Of a DNA stretch of 8,838 bases, positions 1 to 5,718 are shown piece by piece. Numbering within the stretch: position 1 is the first letter of the stretch; every line of letters begins with the position of its first letter. The notes under the pieces were generated by a model. That model did no database searches. It saw only the letters and a program-made list of their open reading frames with translations, and was not told where the DNA came from. Origin of the DNA: Chloroflexota bacterium (lineage in GTDB: Bacteria; Chloroflexota; UBA6077; JACCZL01); contig JACCZL010000026.1 of assembly GCA_013695975.1 (NCBI GenBank), positions 1 through 8,838 of the forward strand, in the 5' to 3' direction. The translations under genes and the position numbers were made by a program.

Positions 1-100
1 GGACGACATCGGCCCCGTCCTCGGCCAGCGCCAGCGCGCAGGCCTTGCCGATGCCGCGGCCGGCGCCGGTCACGATGGCGACCTTCCGATCGCGGCTCAT
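1..100 (-). CDS. Short-chain dehydrogenase/reductase, N-terminal fragment (cut by window edge)
   Basis: Only the first 33 codons are in the window; the gene continues past position 1. The translation begins MSRDRKVAIVTGAGRG and continues IGKACALALAEDGADVV, which is the classic SDR Rossmann start: a beta strand (VAIVTG), the glycine-rich TGxxxGIG nucleotide-binding turn at residues 10-17, and the following helix. SDR enzymes are cytoplasmic NAD(P)-dependent oxidoreductases; substrate and catalytic Tyr/Lys lie outside the window, so the reaction is unknown. The ATG (98-100) overlaps the stop of the upstream gene in an ATGA arrangement, which implies translational coupling and co-transcription with the 328-residue protein. 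By position it may be a dehydrogenase step of the catabolic cluster, which is inference. Confidence 0.9.
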   Translation of the reverse strand, partial: MSRDRKVAIVTGAGRGIGKACALALAEDGADVV

Positions 101-1083
101 CCGGCCGCCGTGCCCGCCCCGACCCGCGGCGGCGGCTCGAGCCCAATCGCCAGGAAATGCTCGGGGCGCGTCCGCTTCGGGTCCTTGTAAACGTACCAGA
201 CGCAGGGGGCGTGCGGGTCGGGGTCGTAGCCGACCGGGCGGAGCGGGTAGCCGTGGTCCTCGGCGGCGAAGGCTTCCAGGTAGAGATTGCAGTGCGTGTT
301 GTACCAGGGGACCCTCGTCTGGCCCCAGGTCCACGGCTTCGGCTCGGTGTTCACACCATCGGTCGGGTATGGCGGGGTGCCGCTCTCCGGGTCGCCGCGC
401 CGCATGACGCCGCCGGTCCCGCAGGGATCGAAGAACATCGCGTAGCGGTCGCCCTCGTCCCGGACGACGAACTCGCCGCGACGGGTCGGGCCGCCGAAGT
501 GGGCCCGCATCCCCTCGCAGCTCAGGGCGAGCTGCTCCTCGGCGGTGAGCTGCGTCCAGGCGCGGTAGCGCTCGCGCCAGATCTGGTCGTAGGCCGGCCG
601 CATCGCCCGCGCCACCTCGTTCTCGCCGAACTTCCGCGCCAGGACCGTGCAGATGTCCTGAACCCAGCACACCACCAGGTCGTTGAGCGTCTTGCAGGCC
701 TTGCGCATGCCGTCGACCGCCAGCTTGGCCTCGGCGACCCGCCCTTCCCCGATGGCGGCCTTCGCCTCGGCGTAGCGGTCGGCGGCCAGCCGGTCGAAGC
801 CCTTCCAGACCGCCTGGCCCGGCACCCGCAGCATCAGTCGCAGGTCCTCCTGCTCGAAGCGCGCCAGCAGGTGGTCGATCAGGGTGCCCAGCCATCCTTC
901 GAGCAGGACCTTATTGACGGTGTCCGACTCCTGGCGCATGTAGGCGAGCAGGCCGAGCGCCGACTCGGTCTCACCCCGCTCGAGCGCCGCCTCGATCAGG
1001 TTCTGCGTCGGGACGCCAAGCTCCGCTGGCGGGTCCAGCCGGATCAAGCGGCCGAACTTCTCGGAGTAGACTAGGTTCGGCAT
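97..1083 (-). CDS. Conserved-looking hypothetical protein, 328 aa, Cys/His-rich C-terminal half
   Basis: I do not recognise a named family with certainty. The ATG at 1083 is preceded by GAGGAG (1088-1093) 4 nt away, which decides the start; the open frame continues upstream but there encodes a TRAP permease remnant. Residues 1-190 look mostly helical (many Leu/Ala/Glu, no signal peptide or membrane segment). The C-terminal part carries features that look conserved or metal-binding: FFDPCGTGG (217-225), WTWG (251-254), THC (263-265), and PCVWYVYKDP (293-302). Cys221, His264, Cys265 and Cys294 could form a metal or redox site; this is inference. No transport or regulatory domain is visible. It is soluble and likely cytoplasmic. 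Its stop overlaps the start of the SDR gene, so the two are probably translated together in one pathway. A relation to the ATC-hydrolase-like proteins crossed my mind but cannot be supported here. Confidence 0.82.
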   Translation of the reverse strand: MPNLVYSEKFGRLIRLDPPAELGVPTQNLIEAALERGETESALGLLAYMRQESDTVNKVLLEGWLGTLIDHLLARFEQEDLRLMLRVPGQAVWKGFDRLAADRYAEAKAAIGEGRVAEAKLAVDGMRKACKTLNDLVVCWVQDICTVLARKFGENEVARAMRPAYDQIWRERYRAWTQLTAEEQLALSCEGMRAHFGGPTRRGEFVVRDEGDRYAMFFDPCGTGGVMRRGDPESGTPPYPTDGVNTEPKPWTWGQTRVPWYNTHCNLYLEAFAAEDHGYPLRPVGYDPDPHAPCVWYVYKDPKRTRPEHFLAIGLEPPPRVGAGTAAG

Positions 1084-1087
1084 GGCT

Positions 1088-1093
1088 CTCCTC
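1088..1093 (-). promoter_or_regulatory. Ribosome binding site deciding the start of the 328-aa protein
   Basis: On the minus strand GAGGAG stands 4 nt before the ATG at 1083. It separates the real gene from the long open frame that runs on upstream through the decayed TRAP permease. Confidence 0.6.
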
Positions 1094-1099
1094 GCTTCG

Positions 1100-1416
1100 T
1101 CACTTCGGCGGGAACAGGACATACGGGAGCACCAGCGTAAACCAGGGCAGCAGGGTGGAACCAGGATGCCCATCGCCGAGGCGGCCGCCACGATCGCGAC
1201 GGCCCGCTGGGGGCTGTAGCCGGCCCGGACCATCGAGGGGATCAGCAGCGAGCCGATCGCCGAGACGTCGGCCGTGGTCGACCCGGAGATGCCGCCCGTC
1301 TCCATCAGTCCGCCGGCCAGGATGAAGAACGGCACCGCCAGGAGCGGGAACGAGTCCATCCCGCCGTGGACGTATTGAGCCCGCGCCATGCTGCCGAATC
1401 CACTCCCTCGAGCCAT
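1100..1416 (-). pseudogene. TRAP transporter large permease (DctM-type) remnant with internal deletions
   Basis: Reading from the ATG at 1416 (or 1389), the translation shows two TRAP large-permease blocks: GGMDSFPLLAVPFFILAGGL near the N-terminus, and SGSTTADVSAIGSLLIPSM followed by GYSPQRAVAIVAAASAMGILVPP. In intact DctM proteins (about 425-430 residues) these are separated by several tens of residues containing a membrane segment; here they are joined directly near 1288. After VPP (near 1150) the frame runs into unrelated sequence, while the neighbouring frame reads LLPWFTLVLPYVLFPPK and stops at 1100-1102, possibly the old C-terminus. About 50 residues before the first block are also missing. 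The result is roughly a quarter of a permease that cannot form a transporter. DctM family members are the membrane channel of binding-protein-dependent organic-acid importers. The DctP and DctQ partners are absent. The remnant sits between the PhyH gene and the 328-aa gene, so this cluster once had a dedicated importer. Confidence 0.8.
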
Positions 1417-1430
1417 GCTGACCTGCGCTG

Positions 1431-1459
1431 ATGGTACGCAGCCGCCGCCGGCTTGTCCA
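1431..1459 (-). promoter_or_regulatory. Candidate sigma70-type promoter ahead of the TRAP remnant / 328-aa gene / SDR unit
   Basis: On the minus strand a -35 TGGACA (1454-1459, 5 of 6 to consensus) is followed after exactly 17 bp by TACCAT (1431-1436, 4 of 6 to TATAAT). The start of transcription would be near 1424, only about 8 nt before the ATG at 1416. It could now drive the 328-aa gene and SDR through the dead permease. Hexamers of this quality occur by chance, so support is modest. Confidence 0.35.
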
Positions 1460-1503
1460 GGCCCCCAGGCCCGCGGCATGGCGCCTCTTCGGGCGGGTGG
1501 CCG

Positions 1504-1529
1504 CGGTGGGGCGGGACTCCCGCCCACCG
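1504..1529 (-). terminator. GC-rich hairpin just after the PhyH gene (possible terminator or 3' stabiliser)
   Basis: An inverted repeat starts 7 nt after the stop codon of the oxygenase gene. CGGTGGG/CGGGA pairs with TCCCGCCCACCG, giving about 10 base pairs with one bulged G (1508) and a 3-nt loop (1516-1518). No run of U follows on the minus strand, so it is not a canonical intrinsic terminator; it may terminate weakly or protect the 3' end of the regulator/oxygenase transcript. Confidence 0.4.
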
Positions 1530-1536
1530 ATAGGCA

Positions 1537-2505
1537 TTAGGCGCAGACCGCGGCGTCGGCGCGCCAGCGGTTATAGGTCGGGTTCTCCTGCTCGGCCAGG
1601 CGGTTGCGCGTCTCGTACCAGCTCCGAGCCCAGGCGACTGGGTCACGCAGGACGCGCTCCGGATGGGCGGCACTGCGTGCGACGAAGCCCGGAAAGGCTG
1701 GGCGGCCGGTCGGTTGGCCGATCGGCTGGTAGCGCAGGTCGAAGCTCAGACGGATTTGATCGTCAGTGACGTTGTCCAACGAGGAATGGACCGTCCGCTG
1801 GGTCATCAACAGGACGCTGCCCGCGCGCATCGGCAGCGGGCGGGACCGCTCGACCGGAAGCAGCTTCTCGGGAATCGAAAGAGCCTTGTCGGTCGGGCAG
1901 TGTGGCTCGATACCAGCGCGGTGGCTCCGAGGAATGACCTGGAGGCAGCCGTTCTCGACCGTCGCGTCGCCGAGCGGCATCCAGACGGTCAGGATGCTGG
2001 CCTCATCGGCCTCGGGCAGCACTACGCCGTTGTCCTGGTGCCACGGGACCTTGGAGACCAGGCCGTTGTACTTGCCGCTGGCCACGGCCCGCTGGGGTAG
2101 CTTCATCCTGATGTGCTGGACTGGGTTCGAGTAGATCTCGGGGCCGATCACGCTCTCGACGACGTCGAGCAGGCGCGGGCTCGTCAGCAGGTTGAAGACG
2201 GCCGGCCCGACGTGCAGCGGCGTGTCGTGCACGACACCGGATTGCGGCAGAGCGATGTCGAAGTGCTGCGGGAAGTTGCGGCCGCTCTCCTCGCAGACGC
2301 GGATCAGGCGGTCGGCGAACGGCAGGTCGCCGTAGGTCGACGGGATCGCCCGGTCGGCGTGGAGCGAGCGGGCTATCCCATCGAGCACCTGCCAGTACTC
2401 CGCCATCACCGGCCCGATGTCCAGCTCCGGATCCAGGACGTCCTCGACCACGAGGTAGCCCTCGTCATCGAACTGTTGCCGCTGCGCTGTGCTGAGACGT
2501 GCCAT
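1537..2505 (-). CDS. Phytanoyl-CoA dioxygenase (PhyH) family protein
   Basis: A 322-residue cytoplasmic member of the PhyH family of Fe(II)/2-oxoglutarate-dependent oxygenases, which hydroxylate small organic molecules while decarboxylating 2-oxoglutarate. The translation starts MARLSTAQRQQFDDEGYLVV, the usual helix plus 'F..dGY.vv' strand. The iron triad is visible: His156 and Asp158 in VPWHQDNG, and distal His240 in QRTVHSS. Arg252 (IRLSFDLRYQP) is the expected 2-oxoglutarate ligand. ENGCLQVIPRSHR (184-196) is a family hallmark between them. Length is typical. The start is set by GGAGGT (2510-2515) 4 nt before the ATG at 2505; a GTG at 2517 would lie across this site. It is preceded by the IclR regulator on the same strand (80-bp gap) and followed by a hairpin. 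Substrate cannot be told; bacterial PhyH proteins act on many compounds besides phytanoyl-CoA. Control by the neighbouring IclR protein is likely. Confidence 0.93.
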   Translation of the reverse strand: MARLSTAQRQQFDDEGYLVVEDVLDPELDIGPVMAEYWQVLDGIARSLHADRAIPSTYGDLPFADRLIRVCEESGRNFPQHFDIALPQSGVVHDTPLHVGPAVFNLLTSPRLLDVVESVIGPEIYSNPVQHIRMKLPQRAVASGKYNGLVSKVPWHQDNGVVLPEADEASILTVWMPLGDATVENGCLQVIPRSHRAGIEPHCPTDKALSIPEKLLPVERSRPLPMRAGSVLLMTQRTVHSSLDNVTDDQIRLSFDLRYQPIGQPTGRPAFPGFVARSAAHPERVLRDPVAWARSWYETRNRLAEQENPTYNRWRADAAVCA

Positions 2506-2509
2506 GGTT

Positions 2510-2515
2510 ACCTCC
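2510..2515 (-). promoter_or_regulatory. Ribosome binding site of the PhyH gene
   Basis: GGAGGT on the minus strand, 4 nt before the ATG at 2505. A near-perfect Shine-Dalgarno match in a window where most other starts have weak or no sites. Confidence 0.7.
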
Positions 2516-2521
2516 ACGTGT

Positions 2522-2544
2522 GGGCGGTCGATCGTCGGCCGCCC
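2522..2544. repeat. Short inverted repeat between the IclR and PhyH genes
   Basis: GGGCGG (2522-2527) and CCGCCC (2539-2544) form a 6-bp stem around an 11-nt loop that contains the self-complementary TCGATCG-like core. It lies 7 bp upstream of the PhyH ribosome binding site. It could be an operator, an mRNA hairpin affecting the oxygenase gene, or chance in GC-rich DNA. Confidence 0.3.
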
Positions 2545-2585
2545 TTCGCTAACTCCACTGACATTGCCGCCTGGCCGTCTGCTCC

Positions 2586-3398
2586 CTAGTCGACCGACCC
2601 GCTGCTCGCGTGGGCCTCGCGGCGCGGCGCGTGCCCCAACTCGGCCGCCGCCGCGCGGCAGGCGGTGAGCAGGAAACCAAGGGCTCGTTCGAGCGTCGCA
2701 CCCCGGAGCGTTAACGACGGGCCAGAGATCCCGATAGCCCCGACGACCCGGCCGGCGTGGTCGAAGACCGGCGCCGCGAAGCTGGTCGCGCCGAGAGTAT
2801 CTTCATCCCGGGCCAGCGCCCATCCCTGCTCCCGCACTCGGGCGAGCTGGACCCGATAGGGGGCCGGATCGACGATCGTATGCTGGGTATGTCGCTCGAA
2901 CTCGCAGGCGTCGACGATCGCGTCGACCTCCGCCGGCGGCAAATGGGCTAGGATCGCCTTGCCAATCGAGCTGACGTGGACCGAGCGGCGCCCGCCGACC
3001 TGGCGGTGGACTCGGAGGTCGCCGACGCCCTGGACGTGATCGACGTAGACCACCTCGCCGCTCTCGATCACGCCGGCCAGAACACCATGACCGACCTCCC
3101 GAGCCAGCGCCTCCACGTGCGGGTGCGACACCGTCCGGAAATCGAGCGACTCGACGATCTGCTCGCCCATCCGAACGAGCTTCAGCCCCGGTCGGTACAG
3201 CCCGGTCGCCGTATCCTGGACAACCAGCTCGGCGCGCTTCAGGGCGCCAAGCATCCGAAAGCCGGTCGCCTTGTTGAGCCCGGCCCGCTCGGCCGCGGCC
3301 GTCAGCGTCAGCCCTCGCGGCTCGTCCACCAGCACGTCGAGCACCCTCAGCGCCCGCACCACGGTGGTCGAGACGTTGTCCCGCGCAGCCGTGTCCAT
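2586..3398 (-). CDS. IclR-family transcriptional regulator
   Basis: A 270-residue protein with the two-domain IclR layout. Residues about 12-70 form the winged helix-turn-helix: VVRALRVLDVL, then LTLTAAAERAGLNKATGFRML (recognition helix) and the wing ending GLYRPGLKLVRMG. Residues about 85-255 are the effector-binding IclR domain, with GHGVLAGVIESGEVVYVDHV, SIGKAILAHLP (144-154), RDEDTLGATSFAAPVFDHAG (197-216) and VVGAIGISGPS. Such dimers sense small catabolic metabolites and usually repress or activate an adjacent pathway, here most plausibly the PhyH gene and the genes after it. The start is uncertain: ATG 3398 gives the usual family length but has no clear ribosome site, while ATG 3437 would give 283 residues and lies just downstream of a candidate promoter. 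The still longer open frame reaching 3581 would overlap the divergent gene's promoter and is rejected. Confidence 0.93.
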   Translation of the reverse strand: MDTAARDNVSTTVVRALRVLDVLVDEPRGLTLTAAAERAGLNKATGFRMLGALKRAELVVQDTATGLYRPGLKLVRMGEQIVESLDFRTVSHPHVEALAREVGHGVLAGVIESGEVVYVDHVQGVGDLRVHRQVGGRRSVHVSSIGKAILAHLPPAEVDAIVDACEFERHTQHTIVDPAPYRVQLARVREQGWALARDEDTLGATSFAAPVFDHAGRVVGAIGISGPSLTLRGATLERALGFLLTACRAAAAELGHAPRREAHASSGSVD

Positions 3399-3407
3399 TG
3401 CGCCGCC

Positions 3408-3436
3408 CGGTTTCACTATGTGTACTAGCGGTTTCA
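3408..3436. promoter_or_regulatory. Direct repeat CGGTTTCA spaced 21 bp, candidate operator
   Basis: CGGTTTCA occurs at 3408-3415 and 3429-3436, exactly 21 bp apart, or two helical turns. The copies sit directly before the 270-residue IclR start and downstream of its candidate promoter, in the 148-bp divergent gap. This spacing would place two proteins on the same DNA face, as expected for autoregulation by IclR dimers. The sequence itself is the only support. Confidence 0.35.
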
Positions 3437-3448
3437 TAATGTCAGGAC

Positions 3449-3477
3449 AGGATAACTCATCCCACCTCGCGATGCAA
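3449..3477 (-). promoter_or_regulatory. Candidate promoter of the IclR gene
   Basis: On the minus strand, TTGCAT (3472-3477) and TATCCT (3449-3454) are separated by 17 bp. The -10 matches TATAAT at 4 of 6 and the -35 matches TTGACA at 3 of 6. Transcription would start near 3442, upstream of both possible start codons (3437 and 3398). Confidence 0.35.
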
Positions 3478-3509
3478 GTGGCGCGAGTCGGACGGCCACG
3501 CTGACCACG

Positions 3510-3538
3510 TTGACGGCGTGTCACAGGGCCGTTATGCT
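3510..3538 (+). promoter_or_regulatory. Sigma70-type promoter giving a near-leaderless antitoxin transcript
   Basis: TTGACG (3510-3515, 5 of 6 to TTGACA) and TATGCT (3533-3538, 4 of 6 to TATAAT) are 17 bp apart, the optimal spacing. The predicted transcription start (about 3545-3547) coincides with the ATG at 3547, which has no ribosome binding site, so translation would be leaderless or nearly so. Confidence 0.5.
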
Positions 3539-3546
3539 CAACGACG

Positions 3547-4224
3547 ATGAGCGTGCCGCTTCGCCTCGACAATCCGAGCATGACGATCGAGCTTGGACGC
3601 GGCGTCTACGACGCCTGCCGCGCCGCGGCCCTGGCCGGCGTCCCGCTCAGGACCCTCAATGATTGGACGAAGCAGGCTCTCCACCGCCCCTCCCTCTCAC
3701 CGCACCCTCGCGTTCGGCGCTGCTCCTGGTCCGATCTCCTCGCCCTGCGCGCCGTCGACTGGCTTCGGCGGACCAAGCACCTCTCCGATTTCCGGACGGA
3801 ACCCTTCCGCAACATCCACCAGGCCTTGCAGGAGCTGGAGAAGGAAGGCCTGTCTCGCGAGGTCGCGCGCGCCCTAGCGGTCTCGCCGCGTGGCGAGGTC
3901 CTCATGCTTCCCGAGCGTGATCTCGCCGTTCGCACGACGCCTGATCGGCGGACCGCGTCGCCCGACGTGCTCCCGTTGATCGCGCCGTATGGCGCCAGCG
4001 GGCCAGATCTTCTCGAGCCACGACCGCTGCTCAGAATCATCCCAGGCAAGCTTCACGGTGAGCCGCACGTGATCGACACTCGGATCGCATCGGCCGCGCT
4101 CTACGCACTCCACCAGTCCGGCTACACCGAGCCACGGATCCTCGAGATGTACCCGGACGTCTCGTCAGAAGCCCTGCGCCAGGCCATCGACCTGGAGCAG
4201 TCACTCCAGGCGTCGGCGGCCTGA
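3547..4224 (+). CDS. DUF433-domain antitoxin, VapB45-like
   Basis: A 225-residue protein. Residues about 12-75 (MTIELGRGVYDACRAAALAG, then VPLRTLNDW and RVRRCSWSDLLALRAVDWLR) look like a MerR/helix-turn-helix-type DNA-binding domain: a helix, a turn, and an 'sf.dLlaLraV..Lr' segment. Residues about 163-222 are a DUF433 domain: IPGKLHGEPHVIDTRIASAAL, SGYTEPRILEMYPDVSSEAL and RQAIDLEQSL match the family pattern 'GkPvI.gTRI...G.s.eeIle.YP.ls.e.i..Al'. This architecture is that of antitoxins of the M. tuberculosis VapB45 type, which neutralise a PIN-domain toxin and repress their own promoter. The gene 8 bp downstream starts like the matching toxin but is broken. The start at 3547 is supported by the promoter; ATG 3580 (MTIELGRG) is an alternative. 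It is the only intact plus-strand gene here, diverging from the IclR gene. Confidence 0.85.
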   Translation: MSVPLRLDNPSMTIELGRGVYDACRAAALAGVPLRTLNDWTKQALHRPSLSPHPRVRRCSWSDLLALRAVDWLRRTKHLSDFRTEPFRNIHQALQELEKEGLSREVARALAVSPRGEVLMLPERDLAVRTTPDRRTASPDVLPLIAPYGASGPDLLEPRPLLRIIPGKLHGEPHVIDTRIASAALYALHQSGYTEPRILEMYPDVSSEALRQAIDLEQSLQASAA

Positions 4225-4232
4225 CCCGCCGA

Positions 4233-4391
4233 GTGGCGGCCCACTTCGTCCTCGATCACAACTTCCCCAGGCTCGCGGTCAGGGACGTCCAGTGGCCACC
4301 GATCCCACGGATCACCCCCCTCGTCGATGTCGACCGCCGCCTGGTCGCCAACCACGACGATTGGCAGGTCTTGCTCAGACTCGCTCAGCGG
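4233..4391 (+). pseudogene. VapC45-like PIN toxin, N-terminal fragment
   Basis: The GTG at 4233, 8 bp after the antitoxin stop, opens a frame whose first 53 residues look like a VapC45-type PIN toxin: HFVLDHNFPRL (first strand with the first catalytic Asp, residue 8), a proline-rich segment WPPIPRITPLVDVDRRL, then ANHDDWQVLLRLAQR (DDW near residue 42-44). PIN toxins are Mg-dependent RNases whose active site gathers three or four acidic residues along some 130-150 residues. Here the toxin-like sequence stops at about 4391 and the same frame continues into an IS66 transposase remnant. The 'T.D..ml' middle motif and the C-terminal acidic residues are missing, so no active RNase is expected. The C-terminal half is not found downstream either (4713-4763 shows nothing like it). 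Confidence 0.65.
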
Positions 4392-4712
4392 CCCAATTCT
4401 CGACCGCGCCCTCGGGCTCCTCCCAGACTGGGTCGCTGCTGGCACCAGGTGTTCCAGACGCCGGAGGCCAGCTACCACGTGATCGCGCCAAGCCGGGGCG
4501 GCGAGGTGATCGCGGCGTTCCTGAACGGCGTCGAGCCCGCGGTCATCCATCGCAAGGTCAGTGGCGGCGTCCGCTCCGAGTGGGACGCCGAGGCCTCCGC
4601 GATCTTCACAACCCTCCTGACCACCGCCCGCGAGCACGGCGAGCATCTGCTCGATGCCCTCCGCGCCGTGGCCGGCCCCTCCCCCCTTCAGGCCGCAAAC
4701 GCCCCTACGTGA
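4392..4712 (+). mobile_element. IS66-family transposase remnant, fused in frame to the toxin fragment
   Basis: In the frame continuing from the toxin fragment, two pieces of an IS66 transposase are recognisable. Piece 1 (about 4413-4544) reads GRCWHQVFQTPEASYHVIAP, then SRGGEVIAAFLNGVEPAV, the region that in intact IS66 leads to the second catalytic acidic residue ('VWVSD.fSAQ'). Piece 2 (about 4545-4712) reads HRKVSGGVRSEWDAEASAIF, then TTLLTTAREHGEHLLDALRAV, the IS66 C-terminus ('FRKVTNGFRSEWGA...'). The roughly 200 residues normally between them, including the catalytic Asp/Glu and the 'LCLAHQLRD' block, are gone, as is everything before piece 1. No terminal inverted repeats or target duplication were found, and the IS66 accessory genes are absent. 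The element is dead. The join is in frame, so the 159-codon hybrid stays open. Confidence 0.75.
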
Positions 4713-4763
4713 GCAAATGCGACCCGCGTATATCCGCTTTCGAGGCCTTCAATCCGGCACTCG
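4713..4763. other. Short gap between convergent units, no feature seen
   Basis: This AT-richer stretch separates the end of the IS66 remnant (plus) from the end of the phosphodiesterase gene (minus). I see no convincing bidirectional terminator, no toxin C-terminus and no IS66 terminal repeat in it. Confidence 0.4.
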
Positions 4764-5708
4764 CTAGCCGGCCGGATCTCCCGCGGCGGCGAGGGCTCGG
4801 GGCGTGTTAGTGGTGACGATGTCCGCGCCGGCCGCGACGGCGCGGGCGAGTCGGTCGCGCCAGCGCGGCGTGTCCGCGTCCAGGGTCCAGACGTCGACGC
4901 GCTGACCGGCGGCGTGGAAGAGCTCGACCGCATTGAGGCCGTCCTCCAGCATGCGCTCGAAGAAGGCCAGGCTCAGGTGGACGTCGCGCGAGCCCGGCAC
5001 GAGTCGCGACAGGCCGCCGAGCCGGTCGGCCAGGTAGTCGGCCGTCAGGCCGAGGCGTTCCCGAGCCAGGACGTGCGCATCCAGGTAGCCGTAGGCCCCG
5101 CGGACGCCCGGCAGCGGCTCCGGATCGTCGTCCTCCGGCGCCCAATCGAGGTAGAACTGGGGGTCGAAGCCGACCGGCAGGCTCGGGTCGATCCGCAGCA
5201 GGCGGCGCAGGTTCCAGTCGGGGCAACCGCCGACGACCACCCGCTCCTTGACCGGCTCGATCAGGCGGGCCAGCTCCTCGACACGCGGCCAGGGCCAGGG
5301 CTCGAAGTCCTTGATGTCGAGCTCGAGCAGGGTCGGCCCGGGCTCCGCGAGGATCAGGTCGACTACCTCGCTGAGCAGCGGTGGGCCGTCGTTGGAGGCT
5401 TCCCCGCCCTGGCGCCCCGGACGGCGAAAGCGCAGCCGTCGGGCCTCCGAGCGCGTCGTCACGCTCACGCGGCCGGTGCCGGTGGTCGCATGGTCCAGCT
5501 CCTCGTCGTGGGTCACCAGGAAGTCGGCGTCGAGGAGCATGCCGAAGTCGATCTCGGCGCGGGCCACGCCGGCCCGGTAACACTCCCGGATGGCGGCCAG
5601 GGAGTTCTCGGGGTGGTCGCCGCTCCAGTTGCAGCGATGGACCTTGAGGGAAACCGGGCGCCCATCCGGCGCTCGGAGCAGGGACTCGGGGTGGGGCTCG
5701 AGCGACAT
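4764..5708 (-). CDS. Glycerophosphodiester phosphodiesterase family protein
   Basis: A 314-residue TIM-barrel enzyme of the GDPD family, which hydrolyses glycerophosphodiesters to sn-glycerol 3-phosphate and an alcohol using a metal. The conserved residues are visible in order: His24-Arg25 (KVHRCNW), Glu34-Asn35 (HPENSLAAI), Glu52 and Asp54 (AEIDFGML), His67-Asp68 (VTHDEELDHATTGTG, the second catalytic His), Glu129 and Lys133 (LLELDIKDF), and the C-terminal strands VDVWTLD (271-277) and GADIVTTNTPRAL (294-306). No signal peptide is seen, so a cytoplasmic enzyme of the UgpQ type is likely. It is the last gene after two permeases and an ATPase, as ugpQ is in E. coli, which suggests it cleaves the imported diester. 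The start at 5708 has GGAG only 2 nt upstream, which is too close to be ideal. The ATG lies 10 nt after a strong hairpin that may affect its expression. The segment 180-245 is longer and less typical than in short bacterial GDPDs. Confidence 0.9.
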   Translation of the reverse strand: MSLEPHPESLLRAPDGRPVSLKVHRCNWSGDHPENSLAAIRECYRAGVARAEIDFGMLLDADFLVTHDEELDHATTGTGRVSVTTRSEARRLRFRRPGRQGGEASNDGPPLLSEVVDLILAEPGPTLLELDIKDFEPWPWPRVEELARLIEPVKERVVVGGCPDWNLRRLLRIDPSLPVGFDPQFYLDWAPEDDDPEPLPGVRGAYGYLDAHVLARERLGLTADYLADRLGGLSRLVPGSRDVHLSLAFFERMLEDGLNAVELFHAAGQRVDVWTLDADTPRWRDRLARAVAAGADIVTTNTPRALAAAGDPAG

Positions 5709-5718
5709 CGCTCCATGA

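Noticed and set aside
157..1074. Long plus-strand open frame opposite the 328-aa gene
   Set aside because: It is a GC-rich shadow: low-complexity Val/Arg/Gly/Leu composition, no recognisable motif, and lies wholly opposite a gene with a ribosome site, motifs and a coupled neighbour.
1084..1527. N-terminal extension of the 328-aa gene into one 476-codon protein
   Set aside because: The extension is TRAP permease debris with deletion joins, while a good ribosome site stands right before the ATG at 1083. A permease-hydrophilic protein fusion is not credible.
3438..3581. N-terminal extension of the IclR protein up to 3581
   Set aside because: It overlaps both divergent promoters and the antitoxin start, and would add about 48 residues not seen in the family.
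4393..4446. Possible continuation of the PIN toxin in the neighbouring frame (reads like GPILDRALGLLPDW)
   Set aside because: The stretch is short and does not show the expected toxin middle motif; the IS66-like sequence in the main frame explains the region better from 4413 on.
4713..4763. Right end and target-site duplication of an IS66 element
   Set aside because: No terminal inverted repeat of IS66 type and no matching 8-bp duplication at the toxin breakpoint could be found.
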